Shown here piece by piece: positions 1-8,289 of a DNA stretch of 64,000 nucleotides. Within the stretch, counting starts at the first letter, position 1. Every line of letters begins with the position of its first letter. Source of the stretch: Massilia oculi. GTDB taxonomy: Bacteria > Pseudomonadota > Gammaproteobacteria > Burkholderiales > Burkholderiaceae_D. A model generated the notes under the pieces. That model did no database searches and was not told the origin of the DNA. It worked only from the letters and a program-made list of their open reading frames with translations. The stretch lies in NCBI RefSeq assembly GCF_003143515.1, contig NZ_CP029343.1, positions 4,774,001 through 4,838,000 of the forward strand. The letters run 5' to 3'. Position numbers and translations under genes: made by a program.

Positions 1-1211
1 TGACCGCCTTCATCACCATCATCGTGGTGCTGGCGGCGTGGCAGGTGATCGAAGAGCGCGTGGCCCAGTACATGGGCTCGTTCCTGATCCTGTCGGGCCT
101 GATGATCGGCGTGTTCTGCGCGCTGGACGGCCTGCTGTTCTACTTCTTCTTCGAAGCCACCCTGATCCCGATGTACATCATCATCGGCGTGTTCGGCGGC
201 CCGAACCGGGTGTATGCGGCATTCAAGTTCTTCCTGTACACCTTCTTCGGTTCGCTGCTGACCCTGGTCGCGATCGTCTACCTGTACACCCAGTCGCAAA
301 CGTTCGACATCCTGGCCTGGCATCAATTGCCGCTGACGATGAAAGAACAGGTTCTGATCTTCATCGCCTTCTTCATGGCCTTCGCCGTGAAAGTGCCGAT
401 GTGGCCGGTGCACACCTGGCTGCCGGATGCCCACGTCGAAGCGCCGACCGGCGGTTCGGTCGTGCTGGCCGCGATCATGCTGAAGCTGGGCGCCTATGGT
501 TTCCTGCGCTTCTCGCTGCCGATCACCCCGGATGCCAGCCAGTACCTGGCCCCGGTCGTCATCGCCTTGTCCCTGGTGGCCGTGATCTACATCGGCCTGG
601 TGGCCCTGGTGCAGAAAGACATGAAGAAACTGGTCGCCTATTCGTCGATCGCACACATGGGCTTCGTGACCCTGGGCTTCTTCATGTTCAACGACCTGGG
701 CGTGCAGGGCGGCCTGATGCAGGCGATCTCGCACGGCTTCGTGTCGGGCGCGATGTTCCTGTGCATCGGCGTGCTGTACGACCGTGTGCACTCGCGTGAA
801 ATCGCCGACTACGGTGGAGTGGTGAACACGATGCCGAAGTTCGCCGCCTTCGTCGTGCTGTTCTCGATGGCCAATGCCGGCCTGCCGGCGACCTCGGGCT
901 TCATCGGCGAGTTCATGGTGATCCTGGGCGCGGTCGAGTTCAACTTCTGGACCGGTGTCGCATCGGGTACCGCCCTGATCCTGGGCGCGGCCTACTCGCT
1001 GTGGATGGTCAAGCGCGTCATCTTCGGGCCAGTGGCCAACAAGAAAGTCGCCGCGTTGACCGACCTGAACGGCCGTGAGTTCGCCATCCTGTCGGTGCTG
1101 GCAATCGCCACCCTGGCGATGGGCCTGTACCCGGCGCCGATCGCCGAGACGCTGCAAGTCTCGGTCACCGACCTGCTTCAGCACGTCGCAGTCAGCAAAG
1201 TGCCTCAATAA
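1..1211 (+). CDS. nuoM: NADH-quinone oxidoreductase subunit M (5' end outside window)
   Basis: This is an antiporter-like membrane subunit of respiratory complex I, part of the proton-pumping arm in the inner membrane. The reading frame is open from the first bases of the window, so the true start and roughly 90 to 100 residues are missing; about 400 residues remain of a family usually near 490-500. Visible signatures are the helix with a buried glutamate (FFFEATLIPMY), the broken-helix lysine region (VKVPMWPVHTWLPDAH) and the second lysine in KKLVAYSSIAHMGF. These residues are implicated in proton transfer in this family. The protein is hydrophobic throughout, with about ten membrane segments visible. 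It ends 6 bases before nuoN and belongs to the same transcript. Confidence 0.97.
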   Translation, partial: TAFITIIVVLAAWQVIEERVAQYMGSFLILSGLMIGVFCALDGLLFYFFFEATLIPMYIIIGVFGGPNRVYAAFKFFLYTFFGSLLTLVAIVYLYTQSQTFDILAWHQLPLTMKEQVLIFIAFFMAFAVKVPMWPVHTWLPDAHVEAPTGGSVVLAAIMLKLGAYGFLRFSLPITPDASQYLAPVVIALSLVAVIYIGLVALVQKDMKKLVAYSSIAHMGFVTLGFFMFNDLGVQGGLMQAISHGFVSGAMFLCIGVLYDRVHSREIADYGGVVNTMPKFAAFVVLFSMANAGLPATSGFIGEFMVILGAVEFNFWTGVASGTALILGAAYSLWMVKRVIFGPVANKKVAALTDLNGREFAILSVLAIATLAMGLYPAPIAETLQVSVTDLLQHVAVSKVPQ

Positions 1212-1217
1212 AACGCC

Positions 1218-2732
1218 ATGAATGAAATGAACTCGACCCTGTTATCGGCTGCCGACACCAATCTGGCGCCGGTCTATGCCGAAATCTTCCTGCTGATCGC
1301 GACGTCGGCGATCCTGCTGATCGACCTGTTCCTGAAAGAGGGCAAGCGCAACCTGACCTACGGCCTGTCGCTGCTGGCGATCGGCGGCTGCGCGATCTTC
1401 TCCTTCATGGACTTCAACGCCGGCACGACCGTGTACACCTTCAGTGGCATGTACGTGGCCGATCCGATGTCGAACCTGCTCAAGATGTTCACCTACCTGG
1501 CCACGGCCATGACCATCGTCTACTCGCGCCAGTACGCCGGCGAGCGCGGCATGATGTCGGGCAACCTGGGCGGTGAGTTCTACACGCTCGCGCTGTTCTC
1601 GATGCTGGGCCAGATGATCATGATCTCGGGTAACAGCATGCTGTCGATCTACCTGGGCCTGGAACTGATGTCGCTGTCGCTGTATGCGCTGGTTGCACTG
1701 CGCCGCGACCATGCGATCTCGACCGAAGCCGCGATGAAGTACTTCATCCTGGGCGCCCTGGCATCGGGCTTCCTGCTGTACGGCATCTCGATGATCTACG
1801 GCGCGACCGGCTCGCTCGACATCACCACCATCGCCCAGGTCACCGCCGCCGAAGGCGCGAACCGCACCATCCTGGTGTTCGGCCTGGTGTTCGTGGTGGC
1901 CGGCCTGGCCTTCAAGCTGGGCGTGGTGCCGTTCCACATGTGGGTGCCGGACGTCGTGCAGGGTTCGCCGACCGCCGTGACCCTGCTGCTGGGCGGCGCG
2001 CCGAAGATCGCCACCTTCGCCATCGTGATCCGCCTGCTGGCCGAAGCGCTGCCTTCGATGGCCTTCGACTGGCAGCAGATGCTGCTGGTGGTCGCCGTGC
2101 TGTCGCTGGCCTTCGGTAACGTCACCGCGATCGCGCAGACCAATATCAAGCGCATGCTGGCTTACTCGACCATCGCGCAGATGGGCTTCGTGGTGCTGGC
2201 CCTGGTGGTCGGCAACGTCGATGGCGACACCACCAATGCCGCAGCCGCCTACAGCGCCGCGATGTACTACACCATCATCTACGTGCTGACCACGGTGGGC
2301 ACCTTCGGCCTGATCATGATGCTGGCGCGCGCCGGCCATGAGGCGGAGCTGATCAGCGACTTCAAGGGTCTCGGCAAGCGCAGCCCATGGTTCGCGATCG
2401 TCGCCACGATCCTGATGTTCTCGCTGGCCGGCGTGCCGCCGATGGTGGGCTTCATCGCCAAGTACGCCGTGATCCAGGCCGTCGCCGACGCCGGCATGGT
2501 GTGGCTGGCCGTCGTGGCCGTGATGTTCTCGCTGATCGGCGCGTTCTACTACCTGCGCATCGTCAAGACCATCTGGTTCGACGAGGCGCTGGACACGAAC
2601 GCGATCGCGACGCCGTTTGATGCGCGCGTCATCATGTCGCTCAACGGCGTCGCCATCGTCGTGCTGGGCATCGTCCCCGGCGGCCTGCTGGCGATCTGCT
2701 ACAGCGCCATGCAGGCGACCCTGGCGAACTGA
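1218..2732 (+). CDS. nuoN: NADH-quinone oxidoreductase subunit N
   Basis: Antiporter-like membrane subunit of complex I and normally the last nuo gene. The 504-residue protein has the family's usual length and about 14 hydrophobic segments. The conserved charged residues are present: glutamate in YLGLELMSLSLYAL, lysine in FKLGVVPFHMWVPDVVQGSP and lysine in KRMLAYSTIAQMGF. The start at 1218 follows the nuoM stop by 6 bases, which suggests translational coupling. A downstream in-frame ATG six bases later (MNEMN) cannot be excluded as the initiator. The next gene starts 9 bases after the stop. A long minus-strand frame across this gene is a GC-rich shadow. Confidence 0.98.
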   Translation: MNEMNSTLLSAADTNLAPVYAEIFLLIATSAILLIDLFLKEGKRNLTYGLSLLAIGGCAIFSFMDFNAGTTVYTFSGMYVADPMSNLLKMFTYLATAMTIVYSRQYAGERGMMSGNLGGEFYTLALFSMLGQMIMISGNSMLSIYLGLELMSLSLYALVALRRDHAISTEAAMKYFILGALASGFLLYGISMIYGATGSLDITTIAQVTAAEGANRTILVFGLVFVVAGLAFKLGVVPFHMWVPDVVQGSPTAVTLLLGGAPKIATFAIVIRLLAEALPSMAFDWQQMLLVVAVLSLAFGNVTAIAQTNIKRMLAYSTIAQMGFVVLALVVGNVDGDTTNAAAAYSAAMYYTIIYVLTTVGTFGLIMMLARAGHEAELISDFKGLGKRSPWFAIVATILMFSLAGVPPMVGFIAKYAVIQAVADAGMVWLAVVAVMFSLIGAFYYLRIVKTIWFDEALDTNAIATPFDARVIMSLNGVAIVVLGIVPGGLLAICYSAMQATLAN

Positions 2733-2741
2733 GGCTGACAA

Positions 2742-3080
2742 ATGGACAGCTCGCTGGCCGCACTGCTGGTGATTGCCCTCGCGCTGGCGGGGGCCAACCT
2801 GCCGTTCGTGAACGAGCGCCTGTTCGGCTTCGTGCCGGTCCCGGCCGGCAACGGTAAGGCCACGGACGGGGAGCCGCGCAACAAGGCTTTCGCGCTGCGC
2901 CTGCTCGAGCTGGTGGTCTTGTACTTCGTCGTCGGGCTGGTCGCCAGGCTGCTCGAATCGCGCATCGGCTCGGTGTTCGTGCAGACCTGGGAGTTCTATG
3001 CCATTACCGGCTGCATGTTCCTGGTACTGGCGTTTCCCGGCTTCGTGATGCGGTATATGCGCAAGCGGCGCCAAGTCTAA
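2742..3080 (+). CDS. DUF2818 family membrane protein
   Basis: A 112-residue membrane protein of the DUF2818 family, which in Burkholderiales commonly sits directly behind nuoN. About three hydrophobic segments are visible: near residues 5-20, a middle one around LLELVVLYFVVGLVARLL, and a C-terminal one ending FPGFVMRYM. A basic tail follows. The 9-base gap to nuoN places it in the complex I operon. Its function is unknown. Position suggests an accessory or assembly role for complex I, which is inference only. A REP-like palindrome pair follows the stop and may mark the end of the operon. Confidence 0.9.
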   Translation: MDSSLAALLVIALALAGANLPFVNERLFGFVPVPAGNGKATDGEPRNKAFALRLLELVVLYFVVGLVARLLESRIGSVFVQTWEFYAITGCMFLVLAFPGFVMRYMRKRRQV

Positions 3081-3095
3081 CCAGTACAGTCAACC

Positions 3096-3177
3096 GTCGT
3101 TCCCGCGCAGGCGGGAACCTGAGTTTGCCAGCGTATCGGTAACGCACGCAGACCTGGGTTCCCGCCTCCGCGGGAAG
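3096..3177. repeat. Paired REP-like palindrome (copy 1)
   Basis: Two hairpin-forming palindromes lie about 35 bases apart. The first (3100-3117) has arms TTCCCGC and GCGGGAA around GCAG; the second (3159-3176) has the same arms around CTCC. The spacer contains AGTTTGCCAGCG and GCACGCAGAC. The same arrangement with a recognisably similar spacer recurs at 47671-47758, so this is a dispersed BIME-type element rather than a simple terminator. It lies between DUF2818 and the NUDIX gene and could also stop transcription or protect the nuo mRNA 3' end. Confidence 0.75.
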
Positions 3178-3240
3178 TCTTTTTTTGCGGTGCAAGAAAA
3201 GACGTATTTCTGGCTTATGATATTTCTACCTGCGTAAAGA

Positions 3241-3807
3241 ATGGAGCCCATAGTGTCGGAACTCAAAGAAACCCGCATCGACGGCGGCGTCGTCTACGAC
3301 GGCCATTTCCTGAAAGTCGAGAAAGACCGCATTCGCCTGCCGGACGGCTCGGAGAGCCAGCGCGAGTTCTTCCGTCATCCCGGCGCCGTCGTGATCCTGC
3401 CGCTGCTGCCCGACGGCCGCGTGCTGCTCGAGCGCCAGTTCCGTTATCCGAACTCACAGGTCTTCATCGAATTCCCGGCCGGGAAGATCGACCCGGGCGA
3501 AGACCATCTCGCATGCGCCAGGCGCGAGCTCAGGGAGGAAACCGGCTACACGGCGGGACGCTGGCGCTTCGTCTGCACCATCCACAATGCGATCGCCTAT
3601 TCGGACGAGCACCTCGAGATCTTCCTGGCCGAAGACCTGACCGCGGGCGAACAGCAGCTCGACGCCGGCGAGTTCCTGGAAATCTTCAGCGTCACCGTGC
3701 CCGAGCTGCTCGAGATGGTGCGCAAGGGCGAGATCACCGACGTCAAGACCATCATCGGCGCCTTCTGGCTCGAGAAGATCCTGGCCGGCGACTGGACGCC
3801 TGCCTGA
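3241..3807 (+). CDS. NUDIX hydrolase, ADP-ribose pyrophosphatase type
   Basis: A predicted nucleoside diphosphate hydrolase of 188 residues, most like ADP-ribose pyrophosphatases, which cleave ADP-ribose to AMP and ribose 5-phosphate. The Nudix box runs from about residue 81 to 103, beginning GKIDPGE and ending RRELREETGY, with the metal-binding glutamates present. It is preceded by the FPAGK stretch typical of ADP-sugar hydrolases. The start at 3241 gives MEPIVSELKE; a GTG 12 bases later (SELKE) is an alternative. The next gene begins 6 bases after the stop. The exact substrate cannot be read from the sequence. Confidence 0.93.
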   Translation: MEPIVSELKETRIDGGVVYDGHFLKVEKDRIRLPDGSESQREFFRHPGAVVILPLLPDGRVLLERQFRYPNSQVFIEFPAGKIDPGEDHLACARRELREETGYTAGRWRFVCTIHNAIAYSDEHLEIFLAEDLTAGEQQLDAGEFLEIFSVTVPELLEMVRKGEITDVKTIIGAFWLEKILAGDWTPA

Positions 3808-3812
3808 CCATC

Positions 3813-4526
3813 ATGCGGCCGCGCCGGAGCCTGGCCGCGCTGTCGGCCGCGTTGGCGGTTCTATCCGTCGCCCCGGCCCCGGCCCAGGCCCGTACCCCGT
3901 TCCAGGCGCAATGCGAGGACACCATCGGCGAGACGATCTCGGTGCTGTCCAGCCGCAGCGAAGGCTACCGCATCGACACCACGCGCTCCTACTTCGACCT
4001 GACGCGCCTGAAGGGCAGCGTGCGCCGCGGTTCCTGGGTGCTGGGCCTGACGCATACCGAGGCGCGGGTGAGCATCAAGGTCGGCGGGCGCATGTTGACG
4101 GACCGGGCCAGCGGCTACGAATGCGTGGCGCCGCGCATCGACGTCAACCTGTATTACGCGCCGATCGTGATCTACGTCAGCCGCGAATTCCCGCCGGGAT
4201 CGTGTTCCTACCGGGAAGTGCTGGCCCACGAGATGCGTCATTTGCAGGCCTACCAGGATTTTTTGCCGAAGGCCGAAGCCATCGTCCGCGCCCGGCTGGC
4301 GGCGCGCTTCGCCGGCAAGCCGCTGTATGCGCCGATCGGACAAGCGCGATCCCTGCTCCAGCGCGAAGTCGACCGCAGCTGGATGCCCTACATTAAACGT
4401 GAGATGGAAAAAGTCGAAGTATTGCAGGCAGCCATTGATACGCCGCAGGAATACGCACGCCTGGGCAAGGTTTGCGCAGGTGAGGTACAGTCTTTGCTTA
4501 GACAGGCACCACGAAGCAGTTCATGA
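3813..4526 (+). CDS. Secreted protein with HExxH zinc-protease-like motif
   Basis: A 237-residue protein with a Sec-type signal peptide (basic MRPRR, hydrophobic core to about residue 22, then AQA). Residues 139-143 read HEMRH, inside VLAHEMRHLQAYQDF. This matches the HExxH zinc site of metallopeptidases, with a helix-forming flank. I do not recognise the family with certainty. A third zinc ligand is not obvious, so catalysis is inferred. Cysteines near residues 34, 104, 131 and close to the C-terminus could form disulfides in the periplasm. The start at 3813 follows the NUDIX stop by 6 bases. The stop overlaps the ispD start as ATGA, so translation of the two is probably coupled. Confidence 0.85.
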   Translation: MRPRRSLAALSAALAVLSVAPAPAQARTPFQAQCEDTIGETISVLSSRSEGYRIDTTRSYFDLTRLKGSVRRGSWVLGLTHTEARVSIKVGGRMLTDRASGYECVAPRIDVNLYYAPIVIYVSREFPPGSCSYREVLAHEMRHLQAYQDFLPKAEAIVRARLAARFAGKPLYAPIGQARSLLQREVDRSWMPYIKREMEKVEVLQAAIDTPQEYARLGKVCAGEVQSLLRQAPRSSS

Positions 4527-5260
4527 CGACCGAACAAGCAAACGACACGAACACGGCAGTGCAGCAGCACGTCGCCCTCATTCCGGCGGCCGGCGTCGGC
4601 GCCCGCATGGCGGCCGGCAGCCCCAAGCAATACCTGGCCATCGGCGCCAAGCCCATGCTGCGCCACACGGTCGACGCCTTTCTTTCCAGCCCGCTGATCG
4701 CCCACACTTATGTGGTGGTGAGCGCGGATGATCCCCTTATCGACGGCGTGCTGCCTGACGCGCAGGAACAGGGCAGCCGCGTCACCGTGCTGCGCTGCGG
4801 CGGCGCGACCCGCATGGAGTCGATCCGCAACGGCCTGCATGCGCTGGCCGACGTGCTCAGCGCGCAAGACCGCGTGCTGGTCCACGACGCCGCCCGGCCT
4901 GGCCTGAACGCCGCGCTGATCGAACGCCTGATCGTCGAGACCGGCGACCATGCGGCCGGCGGCCTGCTGGCCCTGCCGGTGGTGGACACCGTCAAGCGCA
5001 GCGCCGCCGACGCGGTCGCCACCGTCCCGCGCGACGGGCTGTGGCTGGCCCAGACCCCGCAAATGTTCTCCTACGCGCTGCTGTGCCGCGCGCTCGACGC
5101 GGCCACCGACCCGGCCGCGATCACCGACGACGCCAGCGCGGTCGAAGCGCTGGGCCTGGCGCCGAGACTGGTCGAAGGCCATCCGCGCAACCTGAAAGTC
5201 ACGCTGCCATCCGACATCCGCATCGCCGAGATGTACCTGGCGCTCGATTCCACCATTTGA
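4523..5260 (+). CDS. ispD: 2-C-methyl-D-erythritol 4-phosphate cytidylyltransferase
   Basis: Third step of the MEP isoprenoid pathway: joins MEP and CTP to give CDP-ME. The 245-residue protein carries the N-terminal nucleotide-binding signature [18 protein letters not shown] near residue 17, and VHDAARP, which is typical of IspD. The first 14 residues are a polar extension. The ATG overlaps the stop of the preceding HExxH gene. ispF follows 19 bases downstream, an arrangement common in proteobacteria. Cytoplasmic enzyme, full length for the family. Confidence 0.97.
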   Translation: MTTEQANDTNTAVQQHVALIPAAGVGARMAAGSPKQYLAIGAKPMLRHTVDAFLSSPLIAHTYVVVSADDPLIDGVLPDAQEQGSRVTVLRCGGATRMESIRNGLHALADVLSAQDRVLVHDAARPGLNAALIERLIVETGDHAAGGLLALPVVDTVKRSAADAVATVPRDGLWLAQTPQMFSYALLCRALDAATDPAAITDDASAVEALGLAPRLVEGHPRNLKVTLPSDIRIAEMYLALDSTI

Positions 5261-5279
5261 CCGACACGAACCACACACC

Positions 5280-5795
5280 ATGGCACTCGCATCCTACAAC
5301 CCCCATCCTCCGTTTCGCATCGGCACCGGCTACGACAACCACGCGCTGGTCGAAGGCCGCAAGCTGATCGTCGGCGGCGTCACCATTCCGCACCGCCTGG
5401 GCCTCCTGGGCCATTCCGACGCCGACGTGCTGCTGCATGCGATCATCGATTCGCTGCTGGGCGCGGCTGCGCTGGGCGACATCGGCAAGCACTTCCCGGA
5501 CACCGACCCGATGTTCGCCGGCGCCGATTCCCGCACCCTGCTGCGCGAAGTCGCGCACCGCGTGCTGAACTCGGGCTACACCATCGGCAATATCGATGCC
5601 ACCATCATCGCCCAGCAGCCGAAGATGGCGCCGCACATCCCGCTGATGGTCTCGCGCATCGCGGAAGACCTGGGCGTGTCGCCGCAGCAGGTGAACATCA
5701 AGGCCAAGACCAATGAAAAGCTGGGCTACCTGGGCCGCGAAGAGGGCATGGCGGCGCACTCGACGGCGCTCTTGATCCGGGCTGCCACAGAGTAG
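5280..5795 (+). CDS. ispF: 2-C-methyl-D-erythritol 2,4-cyclodiphosphate synthase
   Basis: Converts CDP-ME 2-phosphate to MEcPP with release of CMP in the MEP pathway. The 171-residue protein is slightly longer than the usual 157-160 because of a short N-terminal extension ([12 protein letters not shown]). The metal-binding D-x-H is seen as YDNH at residues 18-21. The [24 protein letters not shown] block of the family is present, as is [14 protein letters not shown] near the C-terminus. It lies in an operon with ispD. The next promoter, for the MFS gene, begins within 40 bases of its stop. Confidence 0.97.
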   Translation: MALASYNPHPPFRIGTGYDNHALVEGRKLIVGGVTIPHRLGLLGHSDADVLLHAIIDSLLGAAALGDIGKHFPDTDPMFAGADSRTLLREVAHRVLNSGYTIGNIDATIIAQQPKMAPHIPLMVSRIAEDLGVSPQQVNIKAKTNEKLGYLGREEGMAAHSTALLIRAATE

Positions 5796-5831
5796 TATTG
5801 ACGGGCTTCGGCAAGGGTCGAAAAGGCAATC

Positions 5832-5837
5832 TATAAT
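5832..5837 (+). promoter_or_regulatory. -10 box of a possibly leaderless promoter
   Basis: A perfect TATAAT lies 6 bases before the MFS start codon at 5844. Transcription starting the usual 6-8 bases downstream would begin at or next to the A of the ATG, giving a leaderless message; no Shine-Dalgarno is visible. GGCAAT and ATTGCC (5825-5830 and 5836-5841) form an inverted repeat around the box and could be an operator. A TTGACG at 5798 is 28 bases away, too far to be its -35. Confidence 0.5.
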
Positions 5838-5843
5838 TGCCTG

Positions 5844-7136
5844 ATGACCAACGCCAATCCAGCACCGCCGTTCGACCCATCTCCGCGCGCGGCCTGGACC
5901 CTGATCCTGGTCGCCAGCGCCATCATGATGATCACGATGGGCGCGCGGCTGACCAGCGGCCTGTTCCTGTCGCCGCTGAACACGGCGACCGGGCTCGGCG
6001 TGGCCACCATCAGCTTCGTGATGGCGGTGGCCCAGCTGATGTGGGGCGCGGCCCAGCCGGTCTTCGGCGCCGTCGCCGACAAATACGGGCCGGGCAGGGT
6101 GATCGCCCTCGGCGGCCTGATGCTGGCGGCCGGCACCGCGCTCACGCCCTTCATGAGGTCGGAATGGGCGCTGCTGCTGACCATGGGCTTTCTGTCGGCG
6201 GCCGGGGCCGGCGCCGGCAGCTTCTCGATCCTGATCGGCGCTACCGCCCAGCGCCTGCCCGCCGAGCGGCGCGCCTTTGCCTCGGGTTTCATCAACGCCG
6301 GCGGTTCGTTCGGCCAGTTCGTGTTCGCGCCGCTGATGGGCGCCATCATCGCCGGCGCCGGCTGGATCTGGGCCATGCTCACCATGGCCGCCGCCACCTT
6401 GCTGACCATTCCATTGGCCTGGCCGCTGCGCGGCCGGAAAGCCGCTGCCGCTTCCGTCACTACATCTGCCGCCACGCCGACCGCGGCGGCGCCTGCGGCG
6501 TCCCAGCCGGCCGCACCGGCCATCTCGCTCGGCCAGCAGCTGCGCCAGGCCATGCGCGACCGCAGTTACATCTGCCTGCACCTGGGCTTTTTCACCTGCG
6601 GCTTCCACATCGCCTTCCTGGTGACCCACTTGCCGGGCGAGGTCGCGATGTGCGGCCTGCCGGCCAGCGTCTCGGCCACGGCCCTGGCCCTGATCGGCCT
6701 GTTCAACATCGCCGGCAGCCTGGGCGCCGGGATGCTGGCCTCGCGCTACCGCATGAAGTCGCTGCTGTTCTGGATCTATGCCAGCCGCGCCGTGCTGGTC
6801 GGGCTGTTCCTGCTGGCGCCCAAGACGGCGTGGACCTTCTACCTGTTCGCCGCCGCGCTCGGCGCCACCTGGCTCGCCACCGTGCCGCCGACGGCCGGCC
6901 TGGTCGGCAAGCTGTTCGGCGTGCGCTACCTGGCCACCCTGTTCGGCATGACCCTGCTGTCGCACCAGATCGGCGGCTTCTTCGGCGCCTGGCTGGGCGG
7001 CCTGGCCGTGGTGCACACGGGCGACTACAGCTGGATGTGGTATGCCGACATGGCGCTCGCGCTGGCGGCGGCCCTGGTGAACCTGCCGATCCGCGAAGCG
7101 GCCGTGGTGCGCGCGCCGAAGCTGGCGGGGGCCTGA
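5844..7136 (+). CDS. MFS transporter
   Basis: A 430-residue secondary transporter of the major facilitator superfamily with about 12 membrane segments in two halves. They are joined by a cytoplasmic Ala/Thr-rich linker (about residues 200-230). The loop 2-3 motif appears as GAVADKYGPGRVIALGG. The overall style resembles the CynX/oxalate-formate antiporter-like MFS branch, but the substrate is not deducible. The start at 5844 sits 6 bases after a TATAAT box. A 102-residue protein begins 2 bases after its stop and is probably co-transcribed. Confidence 0.9.
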   Translation: MTNANPAPPFDPSPRAAWTLILVASAIMMITMGARLTSGLFLSPLNTATGLGVATISFVMAVAQLMWGAAQPVFGAVADKYGPGRVIALGGLMLAAGTALTPFMRSEWALLLTMGFLSAAGAGAGSFSILIGATAQRLPAERRAFASGFINAGGSFGQFVFAPLMGAIIAGAGWIWAMLTMAAATLLTIPLAWPLRGRKAAAASVTTSAATPTAAAPAASQPAAPAISLGQQLRQAMRDRSYICLHLGFFTCGFHIAFLVTHLPGEVAMCGLPASVSATALALIGLFNIAGSLGAGMLASRYRMKSLLFWIYASRAVLVGLFLLAPKTAWTFYLFAAALGATWLATVPPTAGLVGKLFGVRYLATLFGMTLLSHQIGGFFGAWLGGLAVVHTGDYSWMWYADMALALAAALVNLPIREAAVVRAPKLAGA

Positions 7137-7138
7137 CG

Positions 7139-7447
7139 ATGGCGCGAGACGCCTGGGCCTACCGCGAGGTGGCGGTCGAATCTGCGCTCGATGCGGCGAG
7201 CGGCAAGCCGCGCATCCGGCCGGTGTCGGGGCAGGCCTTTGCGACCGATATGCGGGTGCAGTGTTCGCGCAGCCTGCTCGACACCGAACGGTACCCGATC
7301 GGTACGCGCTTTCTGCTGTCGGTGCGGATCACGGACCGCCAGGGCGGCGCGCCGTTTCTCTATGCGTGGCATGGCGACCCGGTGGTCGTCATGACCAGGC
7401 CGCAGGTAAGGCGCTTCCTGGAGATGTACCGGCGTTTGCGGTTATGA
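7139..7447 (+). CDS. Hypothetical protein, MFS operon partner
   Basis: A 102-residue soluble, basic protein that I do not recognise. It has no signal peptide or membrane segment. The middle (FLLSVRITDRQGGAPFLYAW) looks like a small beta-rich domain and the end (RPQVRRFLEMYRRLRL) is helical and strongly basic. The start lies 2 bases after the MFS stop, so expression is probably coupled. The coding frame has the same high GC at third positions as its neighbours. A hairpin begins 16 bases after its stop. Confidence 0.65.
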   Translation: MARDAWAYREVAVESALDAASGKPRIRPVSGQAFATDMRVQCSRSLLDTERYPIGTRFLLSVRITDRQGGAPFLYAWHGDPVVVMTRPQVRRFLEMYRRLRL

Positions 7448-7455
7448 AGGGGACG

Positions 7456-7491
7456 AAAAAAAGGCCGCGAAGTTCAACGAGATTCGCGGCC
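7456..7491 (-). terminator. Rho-independent terminator of the nuoA-like operon
   Basis: A 9-bp GC-rich stem (GGCCGCGAA at 7463-7471 with TTCGCGGCC at 7483-7491) is followed on the minus strand by seven T (A7 at 7456-7462). It lies 9 bases beyond the stop of the minus-strand 61-residue gene. The same stem also sits behind the plus-strand gene ending at 7447, but without a T run on that side. Confidence 0.85.
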
Positions 7492-7499
7492 CTGGGTAG

Positions 7500-7685
7500 T
7501 CAGTCGACGCCGGGAGGAGGGACGCCGGCGCCGGTGGCCAGCACGAACAGGCTCAGGGCGATCCCGGTGCCGGCGATGGTCGCCAGCAGCGCCGCGGTGC
7601 GCGGCCTGGCGTTCTTGTGCGAGCGCCAGGCCGCATCGAGCAGGCCGATGCCGATCACCAGGTTCACGAACAGCATGGCGTCCAT
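7500..7685 (-). CDS. Small two-helix membrane protein next to nuoA-like gene
   Basis: A 61-residue protein with two predicted membrane helices (about residues 3-18 and 30-50) joined by a short basic loop (RSHKNARPR). It begins 6 bases after the stop of the NuoA-like gene on the same strand, and a strong terminator follows its stop, so the two form a closed two-gene operon. I do not recognise a family. A second in-frame ATG at codon 4 is an alternative start. Its role may be tied to the NuoA-like protein, but this rests only on position. Confidence 0.6.
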   Translation of the reverse strand: MDAMLFVNLVIGIGLLDAAWRSHKNARPRTAALLATIAGTGIALSLFVLATGAGVPPPGVD

Positions 7686-7691
7686 CGCGAC

Positions 7692-8051
7692 TCAATCCCA
7701 GTCCAGCGCGCCTTTTTTCCACTCGTAGGCCAGGCCGATCGTGAGCAGGCCGAGGAACACCATCATGGCCCAGAAGCCGGTCGAGCCGATGTCGGTGACG
7801 ACGACCGCCCAGGGCACCAGGAAGGCCACTTCCAGGTCGAACAGGATGAACAGGATCGCGACCAGGTAGAAGCGCACGTCGAACTGCATGCGCGCGTCGC
7901 CGAAGGCCTCGAAACCGCACTCGTACTGCGACAGTTTTTCAGGATCGGGGCGGTGCGGTCCCAGCACGCGGCCCAGCACCTGGGGCGCGACGCCGACCAG
8001 GATGCCGATGATGATGAACATGAGTACGGGGAAGTATTCTTCGAGATTCAT
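7692..8051 (-). CDS. nuoA: NADH-quinone oxidoreductase subunit A-like protein
   Basis: A 119-residue protein that matches NuoA along its full length, with three membrane segments. The conserved central block is present: [20 protein letters not shown], then [14 protein letters not shown]. In complex I, NuoA is a small core membrane subunit near the quinone site. The conserved cysteine and acidic residues of the loop are present. Normally nuoA is the first gene of nuoA-N; here it stands on the opposite strand about 5 kb beyond nuoN with its own promoter (8123-8151) and terminator. It is probably a second copy, though the start of the nuo operon lies outside the window so this cannot be proved. 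The start at 8051 was chosen over an upstream ATG because the family begins MNLE. Confidence 0.9.
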   Translation of the reverse strand: MNLEEYFPVLMFIIIGILVGVAPQVLGRVLGPHRPDPEKLSQYECGFEAFGDARMQFDVRFYLVAILFILFDLEVAFLVPWAVVVTDIGSTGFWAMMVFLGLLTIGLAYEWKKGALDWD

Positions 8052-8122
8052 GGTTCTGCTGCGCGGTGATGCGCGTGGGTGGATAAAGGAATGGTGCGGC
8101 CCCGACGGGCAAAGTTGGCTCG

Positions 8123-8151
8123 ATTCTAACCGCATATAACCCTGTTGCCAA
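8123..8151 (-). promoter_or_regulatory. Sigma70-type promoter for the nuoA-like operon
   Basis: On the minus strand TTGGCA (8146-8151) and TAGAAT (8123-8128) are separated by exactly 17 bases, a near-consensus sigma70 promoter. It would give a leader of about 65 bases before the ATG at 8051. Confidence 0.7.
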
Positions 8152-8189
8152 CCAGGCATTTTGCGTGCAATTACTGTGTTTACGTCGGT

Positions 8190-8203
8190 ATTTACCCGTA
8201 AAT
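8190..8203. promoter_or_regulatory. Inverted repeat in the divergent promoter region
   Basis: ATTTAC-CC-GTAAAT forms a 6-2-6 dyad between the divergent nuoA-like operon and the FMN reductase gene. A further TTTACG at 8179 pairs with CGTAAA at 8197. It could be an operator for a redox-type regulator controlling either side; no regulator is encoded next to it. Weak evidence only. Confidence 0.35.
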
Positions 8204-8289
8204 GACATCGATCCGCCCCGTGCGCGACGCAAACTGGTTATCATCGGGTGTTGGCAAATCGACCTCATCCAAAACCCAGAAGGAGCACC

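Noticed and set aside
1242..3074. A 610-codon open frame on the minus strand over nuoN and DUF2818
   Set aside because: It is rich in His, Gln, Arg and Asp with no recognisable domain and is antisense to clear nuo genes. Long empty frames are expected opposite high-GC coding DNA.
3096..3177. REP-like pair read as a simple terminator of nuo
   Set aside because: The second copy at 47671 with similar spacer shows a dispersed element; termination may be a side effect.
5798..5837. TTGACG and TATAAT as one promoter for the MFS gene
   Set aside because: The spacing is 28 bases, far from 17; only the -10 is kept.
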